DNA of 64,000 bases from Alloyangia pacifica (GCF_003111685.1 NZ_CP022190.1:1140001-1204000), one strand, 5' to 3'; positions 44,813 to 55,718 are shown, numbered from the stretch's first letter. Notes: generated by a model from the sequence alone, not told the origin. Program-made: numbers and translations.

Positions 44813-45807
44813 GGCATTTCCTGGCCCTGATCCTGCTGCTGACCGCGGCGCTGCACCCCGGCTGGGCGAGGGCCCATGCTCTCGATCCCGGCTTTCTCGA
44901 GCTGTCGGCCATGGATGGCACGCAATGGCGGGTGAGCTGGCGGATGCCCGACGTGAACGGACGCCCGATGCCGATCAGGCCGCGACTGCCCGAAAACTGC
45001 CAACAGACCCCGGCGCCCGACCCGGCCTTCGACGGGAGGGCCTGGGTCACCTCGTTTCTTGCCACCTGCCCCGAGGGGCTGGCAGGCGGCAGCATCGGCA
45101 TCGACGGGCTGGAGCGCACGCGCACCGACGTGCTGGTGCGCTACGAACTGAAGCCAGGGCAAGCGCAGACGCAGCGTCTCACGGCAGGATCGCCGGAGTT
45201 CACCGTTCCCGCCGAGCTGGGTCCAGGCGCGGTCTTTGCCAGCTATGTCTCGCTGGGCGTCACCCATATCCTCGAAGGCGCGGATCACCTTCTTTTTGTC
45301 TTTGCCCTGCTGCTGCTCGTGCGCCAGCCGCGGCGCCTGCTCTGGGCGATCACCGCCTTCACCCTGGCGCATAGCCTCACGCTGGCCGCCGCCACGCTGG
45401 GCCTGTTGCGCCTGCCCTCGGCCCCGGTCGAGGTCGTGGTGGCGCTGTCGATCGTCTTTCTCGCCTACGAGCTGGCTCTGCCGCCCGAACGTCGCGATCC
45501 CGTCTCCGAGCGCTTTCCGGCGCTGGTCTCCTTCGGCTTCGGGCTTATCCACGGGCTGGGCTTTGCCGGCGCGCTGCGCGAGATCGGCCTGCCACAGGCA
45601 GACATACCGCTGGCACTGCTGTCGTTTAATATCGGGGTCGAAATCGGTCAGCTGATGTTCATAGGCGTCGTGCTGACGATCGGCTATTTCGCGCGCCGCA
45701 TGGCCCCGGCGCTGGCCAAGCACGGAGCGCTCCTGAGCCGGGCAGCCAGCTATGGCATCGGAAGCATCGCGGCCTTCTGGGTGATCGGGCGCATGACGGC
45801 ATTCTGA
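44809..45807 (+). CDS. HupE/UreJ-family membrane protein
   Basis: A 332-residue protein starting at the GTG at 44809, overlapping the PpiC stop. A signal-like N-terminus (LILLLTAALHPGWARAHA) and a periplasmic domain of about 120 residues are followed by about six to seven helices with the HupE/UreJ histidine/acid motifs: H153, D159 and H160 (THILEGADHLLF), H188 (LAHSLTLA) and H248 (GLIHGLGFAG). Relatives transport nickel or cobalt; here it may supply metal for the DUF3604 protein. Last gene of the operon. Confidence 0.85.
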   Translation: MRHFLALILLLTAALHPGWARAHALDPGFLELSAMDGTQWRVSWRMPDVNGRPMPIRPRLPENCQQTPAPDPAFDGRAWVTSFLATCPEGLAGGSIGIDGLERTRTDVLVRYELKPGQAQTQRLTAGSPEFTVPAELGPGAVFASYVSLGVTHILEGADHLLFVFALLLLVRQPRRLLWAITAFTLAHSLTLAAATLGLLRLPSAPVEVVVALSIVFLAYELALPPERRDPVSERFPALVSFGFGLIHGLGFAGALREIGLPQADIPLALLSFNIGVEIGQLMFIGVVLTIGYFARRMAPALAKHGALLSRAASYGIGSIAAFWVIGRMTAF

Positions 45808-46009
45808 TTCTACCCACGATACCTTTGGCTCTGCGTTTCATGAGACATCGGCCCTCGAAATGGTCGCACCTCGGAGCAGAGTTCTTGCTGCTGCGAGGCG
45901 TGTTCGGAACGTCCGCACTGCCGCGTCCGATCCCCTGAAGGAGGCTGCAAGGGGCGATCAAAGGCTGCTAGAGGGAACCGCGCCGCGGCATGGCTCACCC
46001 AAGCGAAGG

Positions 46010-46181
46010 TCGGGCGCCGCACCTCGGCTTTCCCGAAGTCCCATCCGGCGAAGGCGCGGACGCACAAGCGCGTGCCCGTCGTCGCAAGGACCTCACGCCA
46101 ATCGAAGGCATCCCAGATTGCCTCCCGGATGTTCCCTTTCGCCCAGGCGGCGGCAAGACCCAAGGCACCAAGGTCGATGTC
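46010..46181 (-). pseudogene. DUF3604 fragment, third copy in the region
   Basis: About 50 codons on the reverse strand read DIDLGALGLAAAWAKGNIR then EAIWDAFDWREVLATTGTRL and CVRAFAGWDF. This aligns with [47 protein letters not shown] of the intact gene. A stop precedes it and the sequence diverges after GWDF. Neither end is present, so it is a relic. Confidence 0.8.
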
Positions 46182-46695
46182 CTAAAGTGAGTATTGCGGA
46201 TCGAGCGCACTCTCGATGTAGATGCCGTCCTTGCGGTGGATGGCCTCGACGGCGACCAGCAGGATGCTGAGCGCGATCAGCGTCTCGACCGGGAGCGGCG
46301 GCAGTGAGACGTAGCCGAAGGGCGCGAGGTCCTCGGGCTGGTTTTCCGTCACCAAAACGAGGTGCATCCCCAGCCCCGAGCGCACGGGCCCGAACCACGT
46401 CGCGACCGGCCGCTCCGAGAGTGTGTCCGCAAAGCCGCCACCGAATGAGTTTCCCCGTGCCTGCGCCGAAGTCAGCGCCAAGTCCGTCGGCATCGCCAGC
46501 TTGCCGCGCTGGCCCGGCGGGACCTCTCCGCCCCCCTGCAACGACGCGAGCGCCACTTCCGACGCCTCGTCCCCGGCCTCGGCAGGCAGGGGGAGCGCCT
46601 GCCGGAACACGATAGCCTGCGGCAGGATGAAGAGATCGGGGGGCGCGGCTTGGAAGGCGCGCAGCTGTTCCTCGGTGGGCGTAGTAGAAAGCCCC
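46182..46695 (-). pseudogene. PpiC and HupE fragments of a decayed operon copy
   Basis: Reverse strand, one frame off from the DUF3604 relic upstream. PTEEQLRAFQAAPPDLFILP and PQAIVFRQALPLPAE, then NSFGGGFADTLSERPVATW and SGLGMHLVLVTEN are parvulin-domain segments matching the intact PpiC (FGGGFGGAVAGLPLSAWSGP). Without a break the frame enters VETLIALSILLVAVEAIHRKDG, corresponding to VEVVVALSIVFLAYELALPPER in HupE. So PpiC lost its ends and HupE is reduced to one helix. Confidence 0.8.
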
Positions 46696-47451
46696 TATGT
46701 CGGGGGGCCAGTCGGGATCGGTCCAGACCGTCATCCGCTCTAAGTCACCCTTCTCGGTATTGAACTCACCGGTCTCCATGTTGATCGGCGCATCGACGGG
46801 CGTGACGCTGCCATCGGCCTGTAGGCGGTCGCCGGAGGCCGCGACGTCGTAGATGGTGTCCTTCATCTCGCCGTTCTCGTACCAGCCCTTGATGATCTGG
46901 ATGCGGTCGAGGTTCGGCCCGATCGGGTCCTTCATCGCCCAGACGAGGAACTGCGGTGCCTCGGTGCCGGTGTAATCGCCGCCCATGGGCACGCCCTTGG
47001 CGTAGCCGTCAGTGACCATGGCGTCATAACTGTCGTAGCTCTCGGCAAAACCCTGCGCCGCGAAGACGCGCACCTTCGTGCGCGGGCCGGAGGTGGCGAA
47101 GGTCTCCTTGGCGCGCATGGACTCCCAGATGGCGCCGCGGGTGTTCGACTCCGCCCAGATCGCAATGAGGGCGCCGGGGTTCACGTCGGAGATCTGCATC
47201 TCGCCCTCAAGCACGGAGGTCGATCGGATCTCGGCGGTCTGGTCGGCATAGCCATGGTTGCCGACGGCGAAGTTGTCCTCCTCGACGTTGCTTGGGGTGC
47301 CGTTGTGACTGTCGATGCCGCCGACGAAGCCATACTTGAACGGGTTCACCCCGAGGTCGGCATTGTACTTGATGCCGCGCCCAAGGGCGAGTTTCGGCAG
47401 GGCGACACCCTTGGGCAGGGTCAAGGTTTTCTCCAGGATCCTCTGGGTCAC
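46695..47451 (-). pseudogene. DUF3604 C-terminal half, decayed inverted copy
   Basis: Open frame of about 250 codons lacking the signal peptide and the first four metal motifs. It covers LGVNPFKYGFVGGIDSHNGT (last PHP-like Asp/His motif kept), AIWAESNTRGAIWESMRAKETFATSGPRT, KGVPMGGDY, LDRIQIIKGWYENGEMKDTIYDVAASGDR and MTVWTDPDWP. Then a stop/frameshift at the PpiC junction. It is divergent enough from the intact gene to be an old paralogue or an acquired homologue rather than a fresh duplication. Confidence 0.85.
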
Positions 47452-47716
47452 TCCGGATCTGGGTGCCCGGACAGCTGTGGCAGACGAGACTTTGCTTGCT
47501 CGCCGATGCTGTCCACTTCATCACCCGGCGCCAAGCTGCCCCCGATCGGATAATCCACTCGGAATGGAAGGCACTCATGAAAGTGGTGCATGAATGAACG
47601 GATTGCCCAGGCGAAAGCCAAGCGTGACAGTCGATATCCACGCTGGACAGAAATGTCGAACTCCCGGCAAGCCAAGCGCCCGCCGAGAGAAATTTCGTGC
47701 CGGTTGTCCGGATAGA

Positions 47717-48847
<1,131 letters not shown>

Positions 48848-49082
48848 GTCGATGTTCCTTCTGGAGTGTCCAAGGGATCGGTGCGCGGCCGCCCTGTACG
48901 GAGGGACCGCATCCGGGGATATGAAAAACAGCGAGAATGGCGATGCGCTCGGGGGCGCCTCACCTTTCCCATGCGACAGAAGTCCTATATCTCCCGCCCC
49001 GGAGCAATCCGGATGTTCGGACTTTTCCGGACAACTCACCCCCAGATCGCGCAAACCACCGGTGTCACGAACGGAGCCCCGC

Positions 49083-50099
49083 ATGCCTGACCGCTGCCCC
49101 AGCGCACCGGAAACCGCGATCATCGCGTCGCGCAAGGTGCACATCGTAATCTACCCCGGCTTCAAATGCATGGAGGCGGTCGGGCCGGTGAACGTTTTCA
49201 CTGCCGCCAACCGATATCTCGCGACAGCCGCGCACCCGGCGCGCTACGACGTCGAACTGGTCGCTCCGACCACGGGTCCGGTGCAGTCCGAGAGTTTCCT
49301 GACGCTGACCGCGCAGCGCGCACTCGAGGGCTGCATCCCGGAGGACACCGTGATGATCGCCGGGGCGCTGGAGATCGAGGAGGCGCTGCGCGGCAACCCG
49401 CAAATCGTCGACTGGTGCCGCCGCAATGCCGCGCGCGCCACGCGCTTCGCCTCGCTCTGCACGGGCACGTTCTTTCTTGCAGAGGCCGGGCTTCTGGACG
49501 GGCGCCGCGCCACAACGCACTGGAGCGTCGCCGCAAGGCTGCAGCAGGACTACCCCGACGTGCGGGTCGAGGCCGACGCGATCTTCCTGCGCGAGGACAA
49601 CCTCTATACCTCGGCCGGCGTTACCGCCGCCATCGACCTCGCGCTGGCCTTCGTCGAACAGGATTTCGGCCGCGATCTCGCGCTGTCGGTGGCGCGCGAC
49701 ATGGTGATCTATCTCAAGCGCCCCGGCGGCCAGTCGCAGTTTAGCGCGGTGCTGACCGGCCAGACGCAGGTCCGCTCGGGCATCGCCGACATCAGGACTT
49801 GGATCCACGCCAACCTCGAGCGCAAGCTGCAGACCGGCGATCTGGCGCGTCGCGCCGGGATGAGCGAGCGCAACTTCGTGCGCCAGTTCACCCGCGACGT
49901 CGGGCAGAACCCCTCGGATTACGTGATGAACGCCCGCTGTGAGCGCGCCACAACCCTGCTGCTGGAGACCGGACTGCCGGTGAAGACCATCGCACACAGG
50001 GTCGGCTTCTCCTCGGATGACCAGATGCGCAAGGTGTTCAACCGCAAGTTCTCTCTGACCCCGCGCGAGTACCGGGAGCGGTTCTCGACCGCCGCCTAG
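49083..50099 (+). CDS. GlxA-type AraC-family transcriptional regulator
   Basis: A 338-residue regulator from the ATG at 49083; the frame is open far upstream but antisense to frmA. The N-terminal DJ-1/PfpI-like sensor domain ([21 protein letters not shown] to about residue 215) carries C126 in [13 protein letters not shown]. The C-terminal AraC double helix-turn-helix is [21 protein letters not shown] and [21 protein letters not shown]. Related regulators (GbdR, CdhR) act on betaine/carnitine and one-carbon genes; divergence from frmA suggests it controls formaldehyde detoxification, which is inference. Confidence 0.88.
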   Translation: MPDRCPSAPETAIIASRKVHIVIYPGFKCMEAVGPVNVFTAANRYLATAAHPARYDVELVAPTTGPVQSESFLTLTAQRALEGCIPEDTVMIAGALEIEEALRGNPQIVDWCRRNAARATRFASLCTGTFFLAEAGLLDGRRATTHWSVAARLQQDYPDVRVEADAIFLREDNLYTSAGVTAAIDLALAFVEQDFGRDLALSVARDMVIYLKRPGGQSQFSAVLTGQTQVRSGIADIRTWIHANLERKLQTGDLARRAGMSERNFVRQFTRDVGQNPSDYVMNARCERATTLLLETGLPVKTIAHRVGFSSDDQMRKVFNRKFSLTPREYRERFSTAA

Positions 50100-50960
50100 A
50101 TCGGGGTGCCGATTGCGCAGCGCGGGCCGTATAAGGGCAGCGTCATGAGCCGCGCGCGCTGAGTACTCAGGTCGGCGCCGCACTCGGCCACCAGCTTCAG
50201 GGCCAACGAAGGGCCGAGGCCATGGATCGGCGTCAGGGCGGGTCCCAACACGCCGTAGAGGGCCGCTCGGACATCGGAGGCCGGTGCGTTGAGCTGCCGG
50301 CCTCCAATACGGGCCTTCGTCAGCGGCTTCCAGCCTGCAATCGCACCCCTCGAACTTGGCTTTGTAGAAATCTCGAGGGGCTGCGCCAGGGCGAAGACGT
50401 GCTCCGCTCGATCACTCCCGATGAGCGCGGCACGGATCGCCTCCGGAGAGGACTTGCATTGTACGTCGCGGTCGCCGGCCGGGCGATCGGGGTCACGTTC
50501 TCCCGAGACAATCGCACGGATGATCTTCATGCCTGTCGCGCGGTGATGTCGGAGACGACGTGATGCAGTTGCAGGTTCATCAGCGCTTTCTGCATATGTT
50601 GGATATGGGCCATAGCATACTCTGTCAGCCGCTCCCGCTGCCGCATGTCGGCGCGTAGCGTCGCGACCTCCGCATCAGGGCGGAGCCGCCTCGTAGCAGT
50701 CCGTAGGACTGAAGCTGGCGCAGCCAGCTCGCATCGCCTACGTGCGACTTCCGGCCCGGCACGTTCTTGGCATAGCGGGGGTTCACCTGGCTCCCATTGA
50801 GGCCTCGGGCCTTGAGGATCTCGAACGCCGAGATCCAGCAGACGCCTGTCGCCCCCATCGCCACGCCGGTTGTACCTCGGTCCGCAAACCATTCGGCCAA
50901 GGCCTGCAGGTTCTGGGTGAATGTGCCGAAGGCGCGCACCGGCGGGTTGCGACCCGGGAC
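50096..50960 (-). mobile_element. Degraded IS110-family transposase
   Basis: Reverse strand, three frames. RAFGTFTQNLQALAEWFADRG and VAMGATGVCWISAFEILKARG then NPRYAKNVPGRKSHVGDASWL are the DEDD-domain part. After a shift, MRQRERLTEYAMAHIQHMQKALMN with LQLHHVVSDIT, then after another, MKIIRAIVSGERDP and LYGVLGPALTPIHGLGPSLALKLVAECGADLS. The N-terminus and true C-terminus are missing, and no terminal repeats are expected in this family. Inactive. Confidence 0.85.
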
Positions 50961-51218
50961 GTTTTTCAGGATGTCGCGCTCCGCCTTGAGCTTGGCGACC
51001 TCTTTCTTCAGGGCCGCGACCTCCGCCAGCTCTGCGCGTTGCTGCCCATTGCCAGGGAAGGCGGAAGTAGGAGCCGCGTTGGCTTCCCGGATCCATCGGC
51101 GCAGGACGCTCTCTGCGACCTCGATATCCCAGCTGGCCTGAACCACGGCGACGCCGCGTTCCTGCACCAGCCTCACCGCCTCGATCTTAAACTCTTTGCT
51201 GAACGTCCATCTCTTCAT
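50961..51218 (-). mobile_element. IS3-family OrfA fragment
   Basis: 86 codons from the ATG at 51218: KRWTFSKEFKIEAVRLVQERG (helix-turn-helix), SVLRRWIREA, and the coiled-coil EVAALKKEVAKLKAERDILKN. It runs without a stop into the IS110 remnant at about 50960. OrfA is nearly full length, but OrfB (the DDE catalytic part) is absent. Confidence 0.85.
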
Positions 51219-51239
51219 CTGCTGTCTCCAAAAAATGCC

Positions 51240-51797
51240 AGCGGTCAGCGACCTGAACCGCCTCTGGAAAAGCACGGGCAACGGCGCTGCCATATCCGCC
51301 ATTGCGATCTCGGGCGACGCATGCAACGCCGGGGTGGTCACGGAGCCAAGCCCACTCATCGATGCCGAAGATCCGCGGCGCAGCCTTGGCGTGATCATCG
51401 CCCGCCCTGAGACTGCGCAAGAAGGCATCTTTGTTCACCGGCAGCAAGACGCGGCTTGCGAGAAATTGAGCCGGCCGGCCACCAAGCGCCACCGCGAGGT
51501 GCCGGACCAGCTTTTGCATTCGCAGCGTGCGACTTGCCCAAGGTCTGGCCACCTCCGGCGTGAGGCGCTCGCTAAATATCGACTGATGGCACCAGAAACG
51601 ACGCACATCGATCACCAGGCGACCTTGAGGCCGTGCGCAGGCAAATCCGCAAGACGGCGGCGGTAATGGCTATGGACGTGGCGAGATCGCGATCCCCAGC
51701 AGGGGCAAACCGCAGACGTGCCGCTCGAGCGGGCCAAAACCTGTATCGTGCCATCGTCGGTCCTGATGTCATCAACCACAAGACCAGCCCGGACCAA
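51240..51797 (-). mobile_element. Degraded ISL3-family transposase
   Basis: N-terminal scrap (about 51797-51620) reads VRAGLVVDDIRTDDGTIQVLA and VHSHYRRRLADLPAHG, the zinc-ribbon region of ISL3. A second frame (51615-51240) reads RRFWCHQSIFSERLTPEV, RIFGIDEWAW, then RDRNGGYGSAVARAFPEAVQVADRWHFLE, with the catalytic region shortened by an internal deletion. The C-terminal half is lost at the IS3 junction. Confidence 0.82.
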
Positions 51798-52356
51798 ACC
51801 TCTAAAATCCTAACGCCGCATCCTGCACATCCTTCTGATATTACGTCAGAAGAAGTAGGTGCCTCCGTGATCGGCGCGCATCAAGAGTGAGCCAGAGCCA
51901 ATTTTGCATGCCGGTTCACAAGCAGCTATCCGGGCAGAGCGTAGCGATCGGCCCGTCCGAGCCCTTAGTTGAAGCGCCAAGTTCTCGCGGCGCGCGTTTG
52001 CAGCGAAGCCGCTGCCGCAAAGCACTGGAAATTTACGGGGCGCCGCAGCCAAGACCTCGCACATTCATGCTGGGCACAGCGACAATCGAAGCTTCAAGGA
52101 CCGGACCGCGGACAGTCCGGCCGCTCGCCACTCCGCGAACTGCGGTCCGGCCAGCAAGAACCTCAACGGCTGCATCCATTGGCCCGAGATGCGACTTGCG
52201 GAGATACGACCCACCGAGCTTGTCCGCGCCTCGTAACTTGGGCGGCGCGCAGGAGACCGACTTCGAGCCCGAACTTGTCGTCGCCGCGAGCGCTATCCTC
52301 CGATGATTTTTTGTGGCGCGGGAACTAGGCCTTTCGGCACAGTCAAATGAAAACCG
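51798..52356. other. Non-coding spacer with inverted repeat
   Basis: About 560 bases between the IS remnants and the sulfatase terminator. The stretch 52101-52150 has inverted arms CCGGACCGC and GCGGTCCGG enclosing a smaller palindrome GGACAGTCC. I recognise no protein family in any frame. It might be a small dispersed repeat of this bacterial group, which I cannot verify. Confidence 0.4.
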
Positions 52357-52394
52357 GGGCCGCGGCAAGGCGGTTGCGCTGACCGCCGCGGCCC
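52357..52394 (-). terminator. Putative terminator of the sulfatase gene
   Basis: Perfect 10-bp stem GGGCCGCGGC / GCCGCGGCCC around an 18-base loop; read on the reverse strand it is followed by GGTTTTCATTT. It lies 11 bases past the sulfatase stop. Confidence 0.6.
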
Positions 52395-52404
52395 GGATGT
52401 GACG

Positions 52405-54777
52405 CTACTGCAATTCCACGGTCACCTGCTTGATCGTGCCGGTGAACGCAAAGGGCGCCTCCTCCCGATAGTTCGGAGTGACCGTCGATCCGAGGTCCAT
52501 TCCGATGTCCAGCGTCTCGGTTGCAGAGTAGCGGGCCGGAACGGTCTTCTCGACATCTCCGCTTGCGACCTCGGCACCATCGACAAGCAGCGTCGCAGTG
52601 CCGCCCGTGACCTCCTTCCCGGCCTCGAATGGAAGCTGTTCGTAGACCATCGTCACGGTGTGTTCACCCGGCTCCAGCGCGGCCTCTCCTGCGACCCGGT
52701 AGACCTCCTTGCCGAAAAAGTTGAACTCGTAGACCGGCACCCCGTCCTCGAGATACAGCGTGTATCCCGCCGACGACCCACCGTTCGCGATCATCACGCC
52801 ACTTGCGCCTCCCTCCGGCACCTCGATCTCGGCGGTGATCGTATGAGAGCGCTGATAGGCCGGAGCCGCGCTGCCTTCGGGTATGCGGACCGTGCCCGGC
52901 GCATAGGTGAAGACGTCGCGACCACGGGTCACAGACGGGCGTTCGGGGTTTCTGGCACGCTCGGCGAAGCGGTCGTCGAGCGGGTAGACCTGGAACTTTT
53001 GGGCTTCTTCGTCGAACATCGCCTGAAGCTCGGCGAGCTTCTCGGGATTCTCTGCGGCGACGTCATGTGCCTGCGAGAAGTCTTCTTCGATGTTGTAGAG
53101 CTCCCAGGTGCTGTCGTCGAAACCCACCGAGCCGGTCAGCACCCAAGGCGCGCCGTGAAAAGACGCCGCGACCCAGCCATCATGATAGAGCGCGCGATGC
53201 CCTCCGGTCTCGAAATACTGCGTGTGCCGTGTCCCAGCAGCTTCGGCATCGGCAAAGCTGTACTCCATGCTCACGCCTGCCATGGGCGTCTGCTCGGTGC
53301 CGTTGACCACTTCGGGCTCAGGAATGCCCACCGCTTCGAGGATCGTCGGGGCGATGTCCACGACGTGATGGAACTGCGTCCGGATGCCACCGGTGTCGGT
53401 GATCTGCGCGGGCCAGCTGATGACCATGCCGTTGCGGGTTCCGCCAAAATGCGACGGCACGCGCTTCATCCACTGGAACGGCGACGAGCCTGCCCAGGCC
53501 CAGCCCACAGGGTAGTGATTTTCATGCAGTGGGCCGCCGATCTCGTCTATCACGGGCAGCTGCGCCTCGACCGTGTCGGGAACGCCGTTCTGGGTCATCA
53601 TGTTGTTCAGCGTCCCGGTGACGCTGCCCTCGGCGCTTGGCCCATTGTCGCCTGCCACAAGGATGATCAGCGTATTATCGGCCTCGGGCAAGGCGTGGAC
53701 CTTGTCGATCAGGCGGCCGATTTCATGGTCTGTCTGCGCCAGGAACCCGGCAAACACCTCTTGGTGTCTGCTGAAGAGCCGCTGGGCATCGGCGTCGAGA
53801 GAGTCCCAGGCCTCGATTTCCTCCGGCCGCGGCGTGAGGTCGGTGTTTTCGGGGACAACGCCGATGTCTTTCTGCCGGGCGAGCGTATCTTCGCGGACCT
53901 TGTCCCAGCCCTGATCGAACTGGCCCGAGAACTTGTCGATCCATTCTTCGCTGACGTGCAGCGGGGCATGCACCGCGCCCGGAGCGAAATAGATGAAATA
54001 GGGCTTGTCGGGCGCGACGGATTGCTGGCGATCGAGCCAGGCGACCGCATCGTCCACCAGATCGACGTTGAGGTTGTAACCTTCCTCCGGGGTGTTCTCC
54101 GGCTCCACCGGGATCGTGTTCCGGAAGAGCTGAGGGTCCCATTGGCTCGTCTCGCCGCCCTGGAAGCCGTACCAGTATTCAAATCCGAGCCCGGTCGGCC
54201 AGTGATCGAACGGCCCCAACGGAGAGGTTTCCCAATCCGGCGTGTTGTGCCATTTGCCGAACGCGGCGGTCGAGTAGCCATGATCCTTGAGGATCTCTGC
54301 GATGGTCGCTGTCGAGCGCGGCCAGATGCTGTCGTAGCCGGGATAGCCGGTGGAGAGCTCGGTGATCGTGCCAAAGCCGCTTTGATGGTGGTTGCGCCCG
54401 GTCAGCAGGGCCGCCCGCGTCGGCGAACAGATCGCGGTGGTGTGGAACCGCGTGAAACGCAGGCCGTCTTCTGCGAGGGCATCCATCGCCGGGGTCGGAA
54501 CCGGCCCCCCGAATGTGCCGGGCTGGCCAAATCCGAGGTCGTCGATGAGAACGACAACGACGTTGGGCGCGCCTTCGGGCGGCGTTACAGGTTGGGGATA
54601 GTCCTGGGTCGAGCCCTCGAAGGTTTCCGTGATGACCCCTTCGAAAGGGGCCGGCGGCAGCGGCAGGACCGAGCCGTCCCGCGGCGCGTCTTGCGCGCTG
54701 GCCGTTGAGGCCGACGTGATGAACAGGAGGACAGCGCCTCCTCGAAGCGCACGCTTGACGTGAAATAGCCGGGTCAT
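52405..54777 (-). CDS. Secreted arylsulfatase
   Basis: A 790-residue type I sulfatase. Signal peptide ALRGGAVLLFITSASTASAQ (start ATG at 54777 behind GAGGGAC). D79 and D80 (LIDDLGFG) are metal ligands, and C117 in CSPTRAALLTGR is the residue converted to formylglycine. The long form with a C-terminal beta-sandwich (from about residue 590) is that of AtsA-like arylsulfatases. It releases sulfate from sulfate esters in the periplasm or outside. No formylglycine-generating enzyme is encoded in the window. It is monocistronic and bracketed by IS remnants. Confidence 0.92.
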   Translation of the reverse strand: MTRLFHVKRALRGGAVLLFITSASTASAQDAPRDGSVLPLPPAPFEGVITETFEGSTQDYPQPVTPPEGAPNVVVVLIDDLGFGQPGTFGGPVPTPAMDALAEDGLRFTRFHTTAICSPTRAALLTGRNHHQSGFGTITELSTGYPGYDSIWPRSTATIAEILKDHGYSTAAFGKWHNTPDWETSPLGPFDHWPTGLGFEYWYGFQGGETSQWDPQLFRNTIPVEPENTPEEGYNLNVDLVDDAVAWLDRQQSVAPDKPYFIYFAPGAVHAPLHVSEEWIDKFSGQFDQGWDKVREDTLARQKDIGVVPENTDLTPRPEEIEAWDSLDADAQRLFSRHQEVFAGFLAQTDHEIGRLIDKVHALPEADNTLIILVAGDNGPSAEGSVTGTLNNMMTQNGVPDTVEAQLPVIDEIGGPLHENHYPVGWAWAGSSPFQWMKRVPSHFGGTRNGMVISWPAQITDTGGIRTQFHHVVDIAPTILEAVGIPEPEVVNGTEQTPMAGVSMEYSFADAEAAGTRHTQYFETGGHRALYHDGWVAASFHGAPWVLTGSVGFDDSTWELYNIEEDFSQAHDVAAENPEKLAELQAMFDEEAQKFQVYPLDDRFAERARNPERPSVTRGRDVFTYAPGTVRIPEGSAAPAYQRSHTITAEIEVPEGGASGVMIANGGSSAGYTLYLEDGVPVYEFNFFGKEVYRVAGEAALEPGEHTVTMVYEQLPFEAGKEVTGGTATLLVDGAEVASGDVEKTVPARYSATETLDIGMDLGSTVTPNYREEAPFAFTGTIKQVTVELQ

Positions 54778-55072
54778 CGACGTCCCTCTACAATCATTGA
54801 ATCAAATTGACGTAAGGTTAACACACAATTCATGCGTGCGAAGGTGCGACTTGCATCCGCGCCTTTTGGAGCAGAGCTGCGCTTGCCTACCCGGGTGCTA
54901 TTGTCGGAGGAGGCTCTAAAAGGCCAGGTAAACGGGCTCAATTCTGCGCCCCTCCCTCGGCGTGACGCAGGGGCAATGAACGGCAGGAAGGTCGAGATTT
55001 ATTGGAATAAGGCGGCTTGCTTGGCGGGCTGTGGGCTGCCTCACTTCCTGCATGTCCAGGAGGGCCCGTTCG
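54778..55072. other. Sulfatase upstream region
   Basis: About 295 bases between the sulfatase start and the IS1182-like remnant. It includes an AT-rich stretch (54795-54835) likely holding the sulfatase promoter. No coding motif seen. Confidence 0.45.
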
Positions 55073-55290
55073 ATGATGGGCAAGAGATCGGCGTCGCGGG
55101 GCGACCTGTTCTACAATCTCTCGCTTGAGACCCACATCCCAGCGAAACACCTATTGCGCTCCATCGACCGGATCGTCGCGCTCGACGATATTCGGCAGTA
55201 GCTGGACCCGGTCTACAGTTCCAGTGCCCGACCTTCGATCGACCCGGAGCTAATGATCCGTATGCTGCTGGTCGGCTATTGCTTCGGGAG
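55073..55290 (+). mobile_element. IS1182-like transposase fragment
   Basis: Frame from 55073 reads LFYNLSLETHIPAKHLLRSI and DRIVALDDIRQ, a TAG stop at 55199-55201, then LDPVYSSSARPSIDPELMIR and MLLVGYCFG. This is the conserved N-terminus of this transposase group. The DDE catalytic part is missing; the sequence is cut by the IS21-like scrap. Confidence 0.8.
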
Positions 55291-55632
55291 ATGCGCCCTC
55301 AAGCAGCGCTGCGCGCCCAACGAGGATGTTCGCAAGATCGCACGACACATGCATGTGGATGCACGGGACAAGACGCGCTTGGCGCTGTGCCGCCGCTTGC
55401 GATGCACCGTCTTGTCGCCATCCAGCTTCGGCCGCTTGATCGGCGCCGTTCGCCGGTAGCCAGGTGGCACCGAGATGGCCAAGGTTGTGTCGACCGTATC
55501 ACGAGAGATGTTGAAACGGGCTGCTGCCGCCCCCTCGTCGTCCGAAATCAGCTCTTTTACCAAGCTGGTCTCCATCGCAGAGACCAGCTCGAACTGCGCG
55601 AGCGCCGCAATGTGCCTGCCTTTCTTCAACAC
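55291..55632 (-). mobile_element. IS21-like IstA N-terminal fragment
   Basis: Reverse frame contains AAARFNISRDTVDTTLAISV, then PPGYRRTAPIKRPKLDG and KRRHSAKRV, which is the N-terminal helix-turn-helix and linker of IstA. The integrase core and IstB are absent and the front residues look scrambled. Inactive. Confidence 0.7.
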
Positions 55633-55718
55633 GACCTAGCGGATCGAAGGTGCTCTCGCCCCCTCAGCCAAAGGCCAACTTTTAAGCGCAGGGCCACCAG
55701 CGCCGAAACCGACGCCGC

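Noticed and set aside
51846..52306. Small open frames in the spacer before the sulfatase
   Set aside because: Both strands are open but without recognisable motif, ribosome site or family match; better treated as non-coding with an inverted repeat.
52399..54708. Rightward 769-codon open frame opposite the sulfatase
   Set aside because: The sulfatase strand carries a signal peptide, the CSPTR site and a ribosome site; the opposite strand has none of these.
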